Origin: Poriferisodalis sp965215815
GTDB lineage: Bacteria; Actinomycetota; Acidimicrobiia; Acidimicrobiales; Poriferisodalaceae
Assembly: GCF_965215815.1 (NCBI RefSeq)
Contig: NZ_CBDCEO010000013.1
Span: 1,178,001 to 1,242,000, forward strand
Direction: 5' to 3'
Length of the DNA: 64,000 nt
The position numbers and the translations under genes were made by a program. This document shows positions 39,658 to 48,804 of this stretch, in pieces; positions within the stretch are counted from its first letter, which is position 1, and each line of letters begins with the position of its first letter. The notes beneath the pieces are model-generated. The model ran no database searches and had not been told where the DNA came from. It worked only from the letters and a program-made list of their open reading frames with translations.

Positions 39658-42003
39658 ATGACCCACTCGAAGATGCGACATGCGTCGAGACCAATGACTG
39701 GCCGACTGCTGGGCGTGCTGCTCGCCGCAGGGCTGTTTGCGGCCGCCTGCACCAGCGACGCCGTCGATGCTCCGGCCGGAGATTCCGCTGCCCCGACAAC
39801 GAGCCCGTCGGCGGCAACCGACGGTGAGCAACCCGACACTCCCACCAGCCAAGACCCTGGCGCCGAGCCGTCGAGCGACGCCGATGAGGACACTGCTGCG
39901 GAGGACGCCAACGCCGATGTCGACGACGATTCGTCTAGCGAGGCTTCCGAGCAAGAACGACAACGGATCGAAGAGGAACGAAGGCGTCGCGAGGCGGAGG
40001 AACAGCAGAGGCGTCGCGAGGCGGACGGCGCACAGACTGCTGCGCTGGAACGGTTCAGCGACTGCGGCCCTTTGCTCGACTATGTCCATGCGAACGCGGC
40101 GCAAATCGTTGGCCCGTGGGGCCTTGGTGACGGCTTCGGCATCGAGGGGGATGTCATCGAGGAGGGCGCGATTGCCGTTGACGAAGCGGCCTCGGGCGAC
40201 TTCCCGTCATTGCAGGCAGGCGTCGACTACAGCACCTCCAACGTGCAAGAAGCGGGCATCGACGAACCCGACGTGCTCAAGACCGACGGCGAGCGAATCG
40301 TCTTCGCGAGCGAGAAGCGGGTGCATGTCGTGGACGTGACCGGCGCTGAGCCTGAGCTGGTCGCGTCGCTGACGCTCGGCGATCACTGGGGCTCGAGACT
40401 GCTGCTGCACGGTGATCGGGTGCTTGTGTTCGCGTCACGTTGGGACGTCATCGTGCCGTTCGAGCGCGATGCTGACGGTGCCCTCGAAGCGCTTCCCGTC
40501 GTGCCGGAACCCGACTGGGGCCCCACGACCGAGGTTGTCGAGATCGACTTGGCTGGCTCGACCCCGTCGATCGTGCGGCGGCTGAGTATCGAAGGCAACT
40601 ACGTCAGCGCTCGAATGACCGAGGGCGTTGTGCGCATCGTTACCAGCTCGAGGCCGCGTGCCATCGGTTGGGCCGTCCCGGGCGCGGCTGACCTTGCCGC
40701 CCAGGAGCAGGCAACCCAGACGAATCGTGAGATTGCTGCCGCCACCACGGTCGATCATTGGCTCCCGCGCTACAAGTTGTCAGATTCCGCCAGCGCGACC
40801 CTCGTGTACGGTCGCCTTGTCCATTGCGATCGCGTCTGGGCTCCAGCTCACTACTCGGGTCCGGGCACGCTCAGCGTCACCACCATCGATATCGCTGACG
40901 ACGGCCTCGCGGCATCGTTGGACACCACGTCGATCATGTCTGACGGCAGCACGGTGTACGCCTCACCAGAGCACCTGTACGTAACGACGACCCGATGGTT
41001 CAACTGGCATACCCAGCCAGAGGGTCCCGATGACGGCACGCTCGCCGAGTCCGAGATCCACATGTTCGACACTGCCGATGCGCTTTCGAGCCCCTACGTC
41101 GGTTCGGCGACGGTGACCGGCACCGTGCTGAACCAATACTCGATGTCCTCCCACGAGGGCCACCTGAGGATCGCGACCACAACGGTGCCGCCGTGGCGCT
41201 TCGAGGGTGAGCCTGACTCTGAGAGCCTCGTGACGGTGTTCGCCGTTGACGCCGACGGCCTGTGGGAGGTCGGCCAGATCGGCGGGCTTGGTATCGGCGA
41301 GCGAATCTTTGCGGTGCGGTACCTAGGTGACATCGCCGCGGTGGTGACGTTCCGCCAGACCGATCCGCTGTACATCATCGACCTGGCTGACCCAGCTTCG
41401 CCGACGGTGCGGGGCGAACTCAAGATTCACGGCTATTCGGCCTATCTGCATCCGGTCGGCGAGGACCGGTTGCTCGGTGTCGGCCAGGACGCCGACGAAG
41501 AAGGCCGAACACTCGGCACCCAGGTGTCGCTGTTCGATATTGCTGATTTGGATCGGCCCGAACGCATCGCCCAGTGGACTGCGCCGGGTGGCCGCAGCCA
41601 GGTGGAGTTCGATGCGCTTGCGTTCTTGTACTGGCCCCCAACCGGTCTCGCGGTGCTGCCCATGAACCAGTACCCGAGCGACGAGAACGGAGGTGATTCT
41701 CCGTTCCTCGGTGCCGTAGCGCTCACAACCGTTCACGATGAGCTTTCTGAACTCGCTCGCTTCAGTCATGCGGACCCGCCGCTGCGCAAGTGCCGCGAAT
41801 CCCGAGAGATCACGGTCCGCCCCGACGGCACTGAAGAAGTCGGCCCCTTCGAGCGCTACTGCTGGTACGACGTCGACTACGAGGCGCGAGTTGCCGGGAG
41901 CGCAGTGATCGGCGGTCGGCTGTACATCGCATCGAACAAGGCACTCGAATCAGTCGAGCTGGGATCAACCGAGCGCGTCTCACTGCTGCGGTGGGCTGAC
42001 TGA
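39658..42003 (+). CDS. secreted lipoprotein with beta-propeller domain (PF09826-like)
   Basis: 781 residues from the ATG at 39658 (a GTG lies one codon upstream). Lipoprotein signal ending LFAAAC, then an acidic Ser/Thr/Asp linker and a charged Glu/Arg coiled coil (QERQRIEEERRRREAEEQQ). The domain starts at YSTSNVQEAGIDEPDVLKTDG, diagnostic of the Beta_propel family, and carries repeated blade strands through residue 780. Extracellular, function unknown. Monocistronic. Confidence 0.88.
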   Translation: MTHSKMRHASRPMTGRLLGVLLAAGLFAAACTSDAVDAPAGDSAAPTTSPSAATDGEQPDTPTSQDPGAEPSSDADEDTAAEDANADVDDDSSSEASEQERQRIEEERRRREAEEQQRRREADGAQTAALERFSDCGPLLDYVHANAAQIVGPWGLGDGFGIEGDVIEEGAIAVDEAASGDFPSLQAGVDYSTSNVQEAGIDEPDVLKTDGERIVFASEKRVHVVDVTGAEPELVASLTLGDHWGSRLLLHGDRVLVFASRWDVIVPFERDADGALEALPVVPEPDWGPTTEVVEIDLAGSTPSIVRRLSIEGNYVSARMTEGVVRIVTSSRPRAIGWAVPGAADLAAQEQATQTNREIAAATTVDHWLPRYKLSDSASATLVYGRLVHCDRVWAPAHYSGPGTLSVTTIDIADDGLAASLDTTSIMSDGSTVYASPEHLYVTTTRWFNWHTQPEGPDDGTLAESEIHMFDTADALSSPYVGSATVTGTVLNQYSMSSHEGHLRIATTTVPPWRFEGEPDSESLVTVFAVDADGLWEVGQIGGLGIGERIFAVRYLGDIAAVVTFRQTDPLYIIDLADPASPTVRGELKIHGYSAYLHPVGEDRLLGVGQDADEEGRTLGTQVSLFDIADLDRPERIAQWTAPGGRSQVEFDALAFLYWPPTGLAVLPMNQYPSDENGGDSPFLGAVALTTVHDELSELARFSHADPPLRKCRESREITVRPDGTEEVGPFERYCWYDVDYEARVAGSAVIGGRLYIASNKALESVELGSTERVSLLRWAD

Positions 42004-42051
42004 ACGCGAATTCCGGGCGCGATCAGGTCGATTATCGGCCATAGTGATGCC

Positions 42052-42987
42052 ATGGGTCACAGTGATGCCACCGATGGGGCTGATCGCGCCGTGGAGCGGC
42101 AGATAGTCGTCTGGGACGGTGCGCCAAAGCTGGCTAATCCGCTTCTGCTGGTGGCCTTCGAGGGCTGGTTCGACGCCGGTGAGTGCGCCACTGGTGCGCT
42201 GACGTGGATCCGCGACCGCAGCGAGGCCCGGCGCGTCTGCCATATCGACCCAGAAGAGTTCTTCGACTTCCAGGAAAGCCGACCCCACATCGAGATCACC
42301 TCCGAGGGAGAGCGCCGTATCCGCTGGCCCGATATCGAGTGCCATGTGGTGCCGGCTGCCCCGCCGCACGATCTCGTGCTGCTGTCGGGCATCGAGCCGC
42401 GGATGCGCTGGCGCACGTTTTGCGCAGGTGTCGTGGAGATCGCCAGCGAGCTGGGCTGCGAGATGGTGGTGACGCTGGGGGCGATGGTCGCGGGTGTAGC
42501 GCATTCGCGGATCGCGTCGGTGAAGGGCAGTGCGGCCAATGCCGAGCTGGCCGCCCGGCTGGGTCTGGACCGGCCCACCTACCAGGGTCCAACCGGCATC
42601 ATCGGCACGCTGCATGACGTGCTCGACCAGGCGTCGCTGCCGGTGGTGTCGCTGCGCGTGGGAGTGCCGCACTATGTGGCCGGACCGCCGAACCCGAAAG
42701 GCACGAGAGCGCTGCTGGCCCATGTGGAGACCGTCACCGGCGTAACGACCGGCTACGGCGAACTGGATTCCAGCGTGCAGGCCTGGGAGCAGCGGGTCAA
42801 CGAGGCAGTGGCGCGTGACCCTGAGATCGTGTCGTACATCGAGCAGCTGGAAGCCGAAGCGGATCGCACTGCCGAAGAAAATCTGCCCAGCGGCGACGAC
42901 CTGGCACAGGAGTTTCAGAGGTTCCTGGCCGAGCAGCGCCAGTCGGGGCCCAGCGATGGCGACAGCGACTCCGACGAGGCGGGCTGA
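42052..42987 (+). CDS. PAC2 family protein
   Basis: 311 residues. The fold of proteasome assembly chaperone 2: PLLLVAFEGWFDAGECATGA, ATP-grasp-like core with LLSGIEPRMRW, LGAMVAGVAHSR, GPTGIIGTL and VGVPHYVAGPPNPKGTRALL. In Actinobacteria the family accompanies 20S proteasome carriers; direct function is unproven. A CATAGT hexamer 6 bases before the ATG may be the -10 element. Confidence 0.88.
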   Translation: MGHSDATDGADRAVERQIVVWDGAPKLANPLLLVAFEGWFDAGECATGALTWIRDRSEARRVCHIDPEEFFDFQESRPHIEITSEGERRIRWPDIECHVVPAAPPHDLVLLSGIEPRMRWRTFCAGVVEIASELGCEMVVTLGAMVAGVAHSRIASVKGSAANAELAARLGLDRPTYQGPTGIIGTLHDVLDQASLPVVSLRVGVPHYVAGPPNPKGTRALLAHVETVTGVTTGYGELDSSVQAWEQRVNEAVARDPEIVSYIEQLEAEADRTAEENLPSGDDLAQEFQRFLAEQRQSGPSDGDSDSDEAG

Positions 42988-43045
42988 GCGGCGCACGCCC
43001 TAGTTGCACGGGAAAAAGAACGGCGTCGGGCGCCAACCGCCGCCG

Positions 43046-43051
43046 TAGGGT
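43046..43051 (+). promoter_or_regulatory. -10 element of aroC
   Basis: TAGGGT, 6 bases before the ATG at 43058. Confidence 0.45.
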
Positions 43052-43057
43052 TCTGCC

Positions 43058-44170
43058 ATGGGCGGCAGCACGTTCGGGGAGCGTTTCGCGGTCACCACTT
43101 TCGGCGAATCCCATGGCGGAGCGCTGGGTGTGATCATCGACGGCTGCCCCGCGCGCATTGAGCTGAGCGAAGCCGATGTGCAGGTCGACCTGGACCGCCG
43201 CCGTCCCGGTCAGAGCCGCCTGGTCACCCAGCGCGATGAAGCCGACAGGGTCACGATCCACTCCGGTGTCTTCGAGGGCTTGACGCTGGGGACGCCGATC
43301 GGCATGACCGTGGCGAACACCGATGCCCGGCCGGGTGCCTATGCGGACATGGCAGCCGTGTACCGGCCCAGCCACGCCGACTTCACCACCGAAGCCAAGT
43401 ACGGGATCCGCAATTGGCAGGGGGGCGGTCGGGCTTCTGCTCGCGAGACCGTCGGCCGGGTGGCCGCAGGAGCCGTCGCTCGCAGGATTCTCTCGACGGT
43501 CGGCACCGAGGTGCTGGGCTGGGTCAGCTCAGTGCGCGACATCAACGCAGACGTTGATCCAGCGGAGCTGATGCGTGACGACGTCGAGGCCGACCCGACC
43601 CGATGCCCCGATCCCGCTGCCGCGGCCCGGATGACCGAGGCCATCGAGGCGGCCCGGCGCGACGGCAATTCGCTGGGCGGCGTCGTGGCCTGTGTGGCGC
43701 GTGGGGTTCCGGCCGGGCTGGGAGAGCCCGTGTTCGACAAGCTCGACGCCGAGCTGGCCGGGGCGGTGATGTCGCTGCCGGCGGCGAAGGGCGTCGAGAT
43801 CGGCAGCGGGTTCGCCGGGACGCTGATGACCGGCCGCCAGCACAACGACGAATTCGCACCGGGGCCCGATGGGCGACCGGTCACCGTCACCAATCGCAGC
43901 GGCGGCATCCAGGGCGGCATCAGCAACGGGGCCGACATCGTGCTGCGTGTCGCGTTCAAGCCCACCGCCACCATCGCGAGCGAGCAGAAGACCGTGACCA
44001 GCGCCGGTGAGCCCACCGTGCTGGCGGCTCGGGGCCGCCACGATCCATGCGTGCTGCCCCGGGCGGTGCCGATGGTGGAGGCGATGATCTGCCTCGTGCT
44101 GGCCGACCACCTGCTGCGACAGCAGACAACCCAGCTCGCACCCGGACCCGCAGCACAGACGCAGGGCTGA
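43058..44170 (+). CDS. aroC: chorismate synthase
   Basis: 370 residues. Makes chorismate from EPSP, the last step of the shikimate pathway, using reduced FMN. Signatures: FGESHGGALGVIIDGCP, RRRPGQSRLVTQRDEAD, RPSHADFTTEAKYG, GGGRASARET, and RHDPCVLPRAVPMVEAM. Full length for the family. Confidence 0.97.
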   Translation: MGGSTFGERFAVTTFGESHGGALGVIIDGCPARIELSEADVQVDLDRRRPGQSRLVTQRDEADRVTIHSGVFEGLTLGTPIGMTVANTDARPGAYADMAAVYRPSHADFTTEAKYGIRNWQGGGRASARETVGRVAAGAVARRILSTVGTEVLGWVSSVRDINADVDPAELMRDDVEADPTRCPDPAAAARMTEAIEAARRDGNSLGGVVACVARGVPAGLGEPVFDKLDAELAGAVMSLPAAKGVEIGSGFAGTLMTGRQHNDEFAPGPDGRPVTVTNRSGGIQGGISNGADIVLRVAFKPTATIASEQKTVTSAGEPTVLAARGRHDPCVLPRAVPMVEAMICLVLADHLLRQQTTQLAPGPAAQTQG

Positions 44171-44183
44171 TGGGCTGTTCCTG

Positions 44184-44924
44184 ATGGACAGTCTGCAGAT
44201 TGCGCTCGTGGCTGGCGCGGGCGTGGTGGCCGGCGTGGTGAACGCCATGGCGGGCGGTGGGTCATTGTTGACCGTGAGCCTGCTGACGGTGGTGGGAGAC
44301 CTCGGCGGGTTGGTCGCGAACGGCACGAATCGCATCGGCGTCCTGACTCAGAACGTGGCTTCCGTGGCCGGTTTCCGCCGTGAAGGCGTATCGGGTCTGC
44401 GCCGAGCCGTGCCGGTGCTCGTACCGAGCCTGGTCGGCTCCTTGATTGGTGCATACGCGGTCTCGAACCTGCTCAGCGACACGGCATTCGAGCGCATCTT
44501 CGGAATCCTGATGGTGCCGTTGCTCATCCTGAGCCTGCGGCCACCGAAGGCGCGCAGCGACGACATCGTTTGGCCGAGGACGCTGACCGTTGTGGTGTTC
44601 TTCGCGATCGGCCTGTACGGCGGTGCGTTCCAGGCGGGCGTCGGCCTCATCCTGGTACTGGCGCTGTCGCACGCCGGACTGGACCTGGTGAATGCCAACG
44701 CGGTCAAGGTGGTGGTGATCGCCGTGCTGACCGCCGTGGCGGTGCCGGTGTTCATCCTGAACGACCAGGTGCACTGGGGTTTCGCCCTCATCGTTGCCGC
44801 GGGCTTCGCTGTCGGCGGCTGGCTGGGCGCCCGCCTGGCCGTACGCGGCGGGGAGCGGGTGATCCGTCCTGTCCTCGTTGTGGCGGTCCTCGGTCTGGCC
44901 GGGCGCATGCTCGGGCTCTATTGA
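44184..44924 (+). CDS. TauE/SafE family permease
   Basis: 246 residues, about eight hydrophobic segments. Begins LVAGAGVVAGVVNAMAGGGS, contains NGTNRIGVLTQNVASVAGF in the first half, and GLYGGAFQAGVG, ANAVKVVVIAVLTAV in the second, the two-fold repeat of this sulfite/sulfoacetate exporter family. Substrate unknown. It follows aroC by 13 bases but has no metabolic link that I can see. Confidence 0.9.
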   Translation: MDSLQIALVAGAGVVAGVVNAMAGGGSLLTVSLLTVVGDLGGLVANGTNRIGVLTQNVASVAGFRREGVSGLRRAVPVLVPSLVGSLIGAYAVSNLLSDTAFERIFGILMVPLLILSLRPPKARSDDIVWPRTLTVVVFFAIGLYGGAFQAGVGLILVLALSHAGLDLVNANAVKVVVIAVLTAVAVPVFILNDQVHWGFALIVAAGFAVGGWLGARLAVRGGERVIRPVLVVAVLGLAGRMLGLY

Positions 44925-44977
44925 GCCTGAGGTCCCCCACAGGGGGCTCTAGTAGGCCCCGGCCGCGCTTCGCCGCG

Positions 44978-44983
44978 TAGGGT
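44978..44983 (+). promoter_or_regulatory. -10 element of the PatB-like gene
   Basis: TAGGGT, 6 bases before the GTG at 44990. Confidence 0.45.
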
Positions 44984-44989
44984 CGCCCC

Positions 44990-46144
44990 GTGATCTTCGA
45001 CTTGGACACCGACCGAGTTCGCAACCGCCCGGGAATCAAGTGGGGGCGGCAGGGTCCTGACGTGCTGGCGGCCTGGGTGGCCGACATGGACTTGGAGCTG
45101 CCCGACGTTGTGCTGGACGCCGTCACCGCACGCATCGACAGCGGTGGGCTGGGCTACGACTTCTACGACAAGCCGATCCCGGTGCTCGACGTGTTTGCCA
45201 ACCGCATGGGCGAGGCGTTCGGCTGGCAGGTCGATCCGGCCGACACCGTGCGCGTGCACGACGTCATCCAGGGTCTCGAGCTGGCGATCACCTACTGCAC
45301 GGAACCCGGCGACGGGATCATCTTCCAGACCCCGGCCTACCCGCCGTTCTTCTCCAGCGTGGAAGGCCATGGCCGGCGGGTGGTGCCCGACCCGCTGATC
45401 TGCGACGACGACGGCTGGCATCTCGACCTCAACCACTTGGAATCAGCGGCGAGCACCCCCGACGTGACGGCAATCATCCTGTGCCAGCCCCACAACCCGT
45501 GCGGCATGGTGCTCGACGCCGGCGACATTGCGGCCGTGGTCGACATTGCCGAACGTCACGACCTGGTGGTGATCTCCGACGAGATCCACTGCGACCTGGT
45601 GTACGCGCCGCGACGCCACATTCCGGTTGCATCGGTCAGCGAGCTGGCGTCTGAGCGAACGGTGACCGTGACGGCGGCCACCAAGTCGTTCAACATGGCG
45701 GGCCTGCGGATGGCGTTCTTGCATTCAGCGTCATCGCGCTACGGCCCGGTGATAACGGGCATTCCGAAGCGGCTCATCGGCGGCATCGGGATTCTGGGCC
45801 AAGTGGCCACCGTGGCCGGCTGGACCGAGGCGCTCGACTGGCTCGATGAGCTGGTCGCGGGCCTTGACCGCAACCGCCACCTGCTGGCCGATCTGCTGGC
45901 GGAGCGTCTGCCCGAAGTCCGCTACCGCCCACCCGACGCCACCTACCTGGCCTGGTTTGACTGCAGTCAGCTCGGCCTCGGCGACGATCCGTCCGCGGTG
46001 TTCCTGGACAAGGGCGGGGTGTACCTGAACTCGGGCCTGGACTTCGGACCCGAGGGCACAGGCCATGTGCGCCTCAACTTCGCCACCTCGCCAGCGATGC
46101 TCGACGAGGCCACCGCCCGCATGGCCAAGGCCATCGGCCGCTAG
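44990..46144 (+). CDS. MalY/PatB-type PLP C-S lyase
   Basis: 384 residues from a GTG. Fold type I aminotransferase with KWGRQGPDVLAAWVADMD at the start (typical of MalY/PatB cystathionine beta-lyases), CQPHNPCGMVL, VISDEIHCDLVY and the PLP lysine in TAATKSFNMAGLR. Cleaves cystathionine or other cysteine conjugates to a thiol, pyruvate and ammonia. The transaminase alternative is less likely given the start motif and ISDEIH. Confidence 0.88.
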   Translation: MIFDLDTDRVRNRPGIKWGRQGPDVLAAWVADMDLELPDVVLDAVTARIDSGGLGYDFYDKPIPVLDVFANRMGEAFGWQVDPADTVRVHDVIQGLELAITYCTEPGDGIIFQTPAYPPFFSSVEGHGRRVVPDPLICDDDGWHLDLNHLESAASTPDVTAIILCQPHNPCGMVLDAGDIAAVVDIAERHDLVVISDEIHCDLVYAPRRHIPVASVSELASERTVTVTAATKSFNMAGLRMAFLHSASSRYGPVITGIPKRLIGGIGILGQVATVAGWTEALDWLDELVAGLDRNRHLLADLLAERLPEVRYRPPDATYLAWFDCSQLGLGDDPSAVFLDKGGVYLNSGLDFGPEGTGHVRLNFATSPAMLDEATARMAKAIGR

Positions 46145-46219
46145 CTGCGTTGAGTGGCCTTGGCCGAACGCCCTCCCCGCTAGCACTGTGGAGCGATGAT
46201 GGGCAGCCGCCTGCTCTGC

Positions 46220-47722
46220 CTATCCGGCGACTCCCAAGCTCTCGGCCATGGCAAGCCTCGCCTGCTGTCCGACGATGCGCAGGAAGGTGTCGAGAGGCAG
46301 GGTGCCGATGCCCGATGTGCTCGAACCGGCGGGGAGCACTGGAGCTTGCGGTGCAACGAGGTAGCTGTGTCCGCGGAATTGCTCGAAGCGATCAATCAGT
46401 GCCGTGAGGCCCTTGCGATGATGACCGGGCGACGAAGCGATCTCGAAGGCGACTGGCTGACGCGGATCGTCGTAGATCAGGTCGACTTCTGAAGACCCGT
46501 CACGCCAGTGGTGCAGTCGCACGTCTGAGTGCCACGCGAGCACCCTGACTGACGCCGCGACAAGGTTCTCCAGCAGCACGCCCTGCTCTTCGGGGTTCTG
46601 CAGCGGCGCGAGGCCGCGTTGCAGTGCTGCGTTTCGCACGGCGCAGTCGGTGAAGTACACCTTGCGTCCTCGCCGCTGAATGGAGTGTTCTGAGCTCGAG
46701 TAGTTGGACAGCGTGAAGATGAGATACGCCTGTTCAAGAAACGAGACATAACGTTCGAGCGTTGGCTGAGCGATGCCGAGTTCTCTGCTGAGCCTGGTGG
46801 GAGAGAGAATCCCGGTCACATCGCTCGCGAGCAGGTAGAGCAAGCGCTCCAGGTTCATCGGGTTGTCGACGCCGGCTGCTTGGGGGATGTCCTGGTAGAC
46901 GGCTCGGGCAACAGCATCGCCCCGCAAGATCCGCTGAGACTCGAGCACCTGGTCCTCGAAATCGGCGGGCCCGCTTTCATTCCACAGTGGCCGACTTCTG
47001 ATCAGCAGCTCAGGAAACCCGCCCACCATGATCAAGAACCTCCGCATGTCCGTGACGCTGCCGTCGAGCACTGGTCCAGGCAACAGGGAGCCGAGTGTCT
47101 CGCCGAGTGTGGGGCCTGGGTCGGGCAGCGCCGGCTCAGCGGATGGGGCGATCCCGGTGAGCAGGTATGCCTCATCGAGCAGGCACGGCATCAGATGATG
47201 TAGTTCCCATCGGCCGATGCCGCTTTCGTGACGCTGTTTGCGCAACGCAGCAGTGCCGCTTGAGGTTGCTGCGATGCGTACCGGCCAGTGCTCGTCGTAG
47301 AACGTCTTCAGCCACAAGTTCCAGCTGTCGGCATAGACGATTTCGTCCAGCAGCAAGAACAGGGGATCCTGGGCCGACGCCTGAGCGCCCTCCAGCAAGC
47401 CACGTACGAGATCGCCGAGGCTCGCTTGAACTAACAACGGGTGGTCCAAGCGGAGCCACCAGATCTTTCCCGCCGGTACGCCAGCACCGATGAGGTGCCG
47501 GACGGTCTGGTACATCACGGTTGTCTTGCCGACGCGACGCGGCCCTAGCACCACGTGGTGCCTTCGTGGGTCGTCGGAGAGCAGTCTTTTCCAAAGCCCA
47601 CCGGCGAGGAATCGTTCTGTCGTCGGCGCGAACGTAGGAGGCACCATTCCGCTGCGATGCCAAGGATTCTGCTCGTTGAAGATCTCGTGGAAGTCTTGTT
47701 GCGTCGGCTGCCAAGTAGCCAT
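46220..47722 (-). CDS. AAA ATPase with DUF4143 domain
   Basis: 500 residues from the ATG at 47722. Walker A VLGPRRVGKTTV (58-69), Walker B FLLLDEIVYA, a winged-helix segment (LSRELGIAQPTLERYVSFLEQ) and a C-terminal DUF4143 nuclease-like part with FTDCAVRNAAL and HWRDGSSEVDLIYDD, where Glu-Val-Asp resembles a PD-(D/E)xK core. Widespread orphan family of unknown role. Preceded by AT-rich palindromes at 47751-47802. A TTG at 47770 could extend the protein but would cover part of these palindromes. Confidence 0.85.
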   Translation of the reverse strand: MATWQPTQQDFHEIFNEQNPWHRSGMVPPTFAPTTERFLAGGLWKRLLSDDPRRHHVVLGPRRVGKTTVMYQTVRHLIGAGVPAGKIWWLRLDHPLLVQASLGDLVRGLLEGAQASAQDPLFLLLDEIVYADSWNLWLKTFYDEHWPVRIAATSSGTAALRKQRHESGIGRWELHHLMPCLLDEAYLLTGIAPSAEPALPDPGPTLGETLGSLLPGPVLDGSVTDMRRFLIMVGGFPELLIRSRPLWNESGPADFEDQVLESQRILRGDAVARAVYQDIPQAAGVDNPMNLERLLYLLASDVTGILSPTRLSRELGIAQPTLERYVSFLEQAYLIFTLSNYSSSEHSIQRRGRKVYFTDCAVRNAALQRGLAPLQNPEEQGVLLENLVAASVRVLAWHSDVRLHHWRDGSSEVDLIYDDPRQPVAFEIASSPGHHRKGLTALIDRFEQFRGHSYLVAPQAPVLPAGSSTSGIGTLPLDTFLRIVGQQARLAMAESLGVAG

Positions 47723-47750
47723 CACTGGTCCGTTCTGATATTCGTTGTTC

Positions 47751-47802
47751 GCAAAATAACCTATAACCAAAGTTTGTTATTTGCAAGATAGCCAATAGCT
47801 AT
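47751..47802. promoter_or_regulatory. AT-rich inverted repeats upstream of DUF4143 ATPase
   Basis: GCAAAATAAC (47751-47760) faces GTTATTTGC (47776-47784), with one mismatch by insertion; ATAGC-N5-GCTAT follows (47788-47802). AT content contrasts with the surroundings; likely promoter/operator. Confidence 0.45.
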
Positions 47803-47943
47803 GCCGGACCGGATGGCTTCGATGTCACGCTCGCGAAAGGCTCCGACGTGCAATGTCTGGTCAATCGCCGGGCTGCTCTGACCCGCGGACCAAGCCGTCA
47901 TCACCCGGCCGCGTCATGTCCGCAGACGCTGACACTGACAGGC

Positions 47944-48783
47944 TCAGTCGTCGGCGATCTGCTCTGACTCGCCTCTACGAGCTTGGTGGCGCAGCACGAG
48001 CGGGTAGCCGACGATGGCGACGAGGGCGAAGCTGAACCATTGCAGCGCGTAGCCCAAGTGGGGACCGGCGTCGAGCTCCGGCGTTGGCAGTGGCACGGGC
48101 GAGATGCCGCGGCCATCTGGGTTGAGTTCGATCATCGATCCGCCTGGCCGTGCAGCACTGGTCACCTCGACATAGACAGGTACGAGATCCAGCGTGGTCT
48201 GGCGGCTGATGCGCTCCACATCGACGCGAGCAAGCGTGGTGAGCTCACCTTCGGCAGGATCGGCCGGTCCGAGCAAGCCTCGTTGCTGGCTCGTGCGGAT
48301 CCGGCCGGTGATCTCCGCAGGCTCAGTGAGCCGAAAGTTCACGAGTTCGCGGGACTCCGTCTCATCGCCGCCCACGATCGCGCACCCACGCTGGGGTAGC
48401 CAGCCCGCGACCACGAGCACGCCGAACTGCTCAACGCTGTCGCTGGATGTTGCGGCTGCGGGCACGGCGAGGTGGCAGCCGGGCAAGCCGTCGAGGCTGC
48501 GGTTGCGGATCAGCACTGCTTCGTGCCAGTCGAAGCGGACCACTGGAAGGGCCACCGATCGGTACTGCAGTTCTTCCGTGAGGCCGGCGTCGAGCACTGC
48601 TTCAAAGAACCGGTCGGCATCCAGAGGGCGCATGTCCTCGCGCTCGGAGATCACGCTGTTGCGCTCACGCACCTCGTTGTGGCGACTGAGCTGCCAGAAA
48701 CCGGCGACCAGGAAGATCACCAGCAGGGTGCCGGCGAGCGCGTGTCCTGCCAGCCAGCGCGGCGTGCGCGCAAAGTGATACAT
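47944..48783 (-). CDS. SURF1 family protein
   Basis: 279 residues. One membrane helix near the N-terminus (about 13-32) and one near the C-terminus (about 246-265) flank a periplasmic domain with RNRSLDGLPGCHLAVPA, VAGWLPQRG and PDGRGISPVPLPTP, then HLGYALQWFSFALVAI, the SURF1 ending. Helps assemble cytochrome c oxidase by aiding heme a insertion. It follows the S9 peptidase gene by 21 bases. Confidence 0.92.
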   Translation of the reverse strand: MYHFARTPRWLAGHALAGTLLVIFLVAGFWQLSRHNEVRERNSVISEREDMRPLDADRFFEAVLDAGLTEELQYRSVALPVVRFDWHEAVLIRNRSLDGLPGCHLAVPAAATSSDSVEQFGVLVVAGWLPQRGCAIVGGDETESRELVNFRLTEPAEITGRIRTSQQRGLLGPADPAEGELTTLARVDVERISRQTTLDLVPVYVEVTSAARPGGSMIELNPDGRGISPVPLPTPELDAGPHLGYALQWFSFALVAIVGYPLVLRHQARRGESEQIADD

Positions 48784-48804
48784 GCCACGACCTCTTCGGC
48801 GACG

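Noticed and set aside
44934..44946. CCCCC-ACA-GGGGG hairpin after the TauE gene
   Set aside because: Only five pairs and a 3-base loop, no T-run; chance in this composition.
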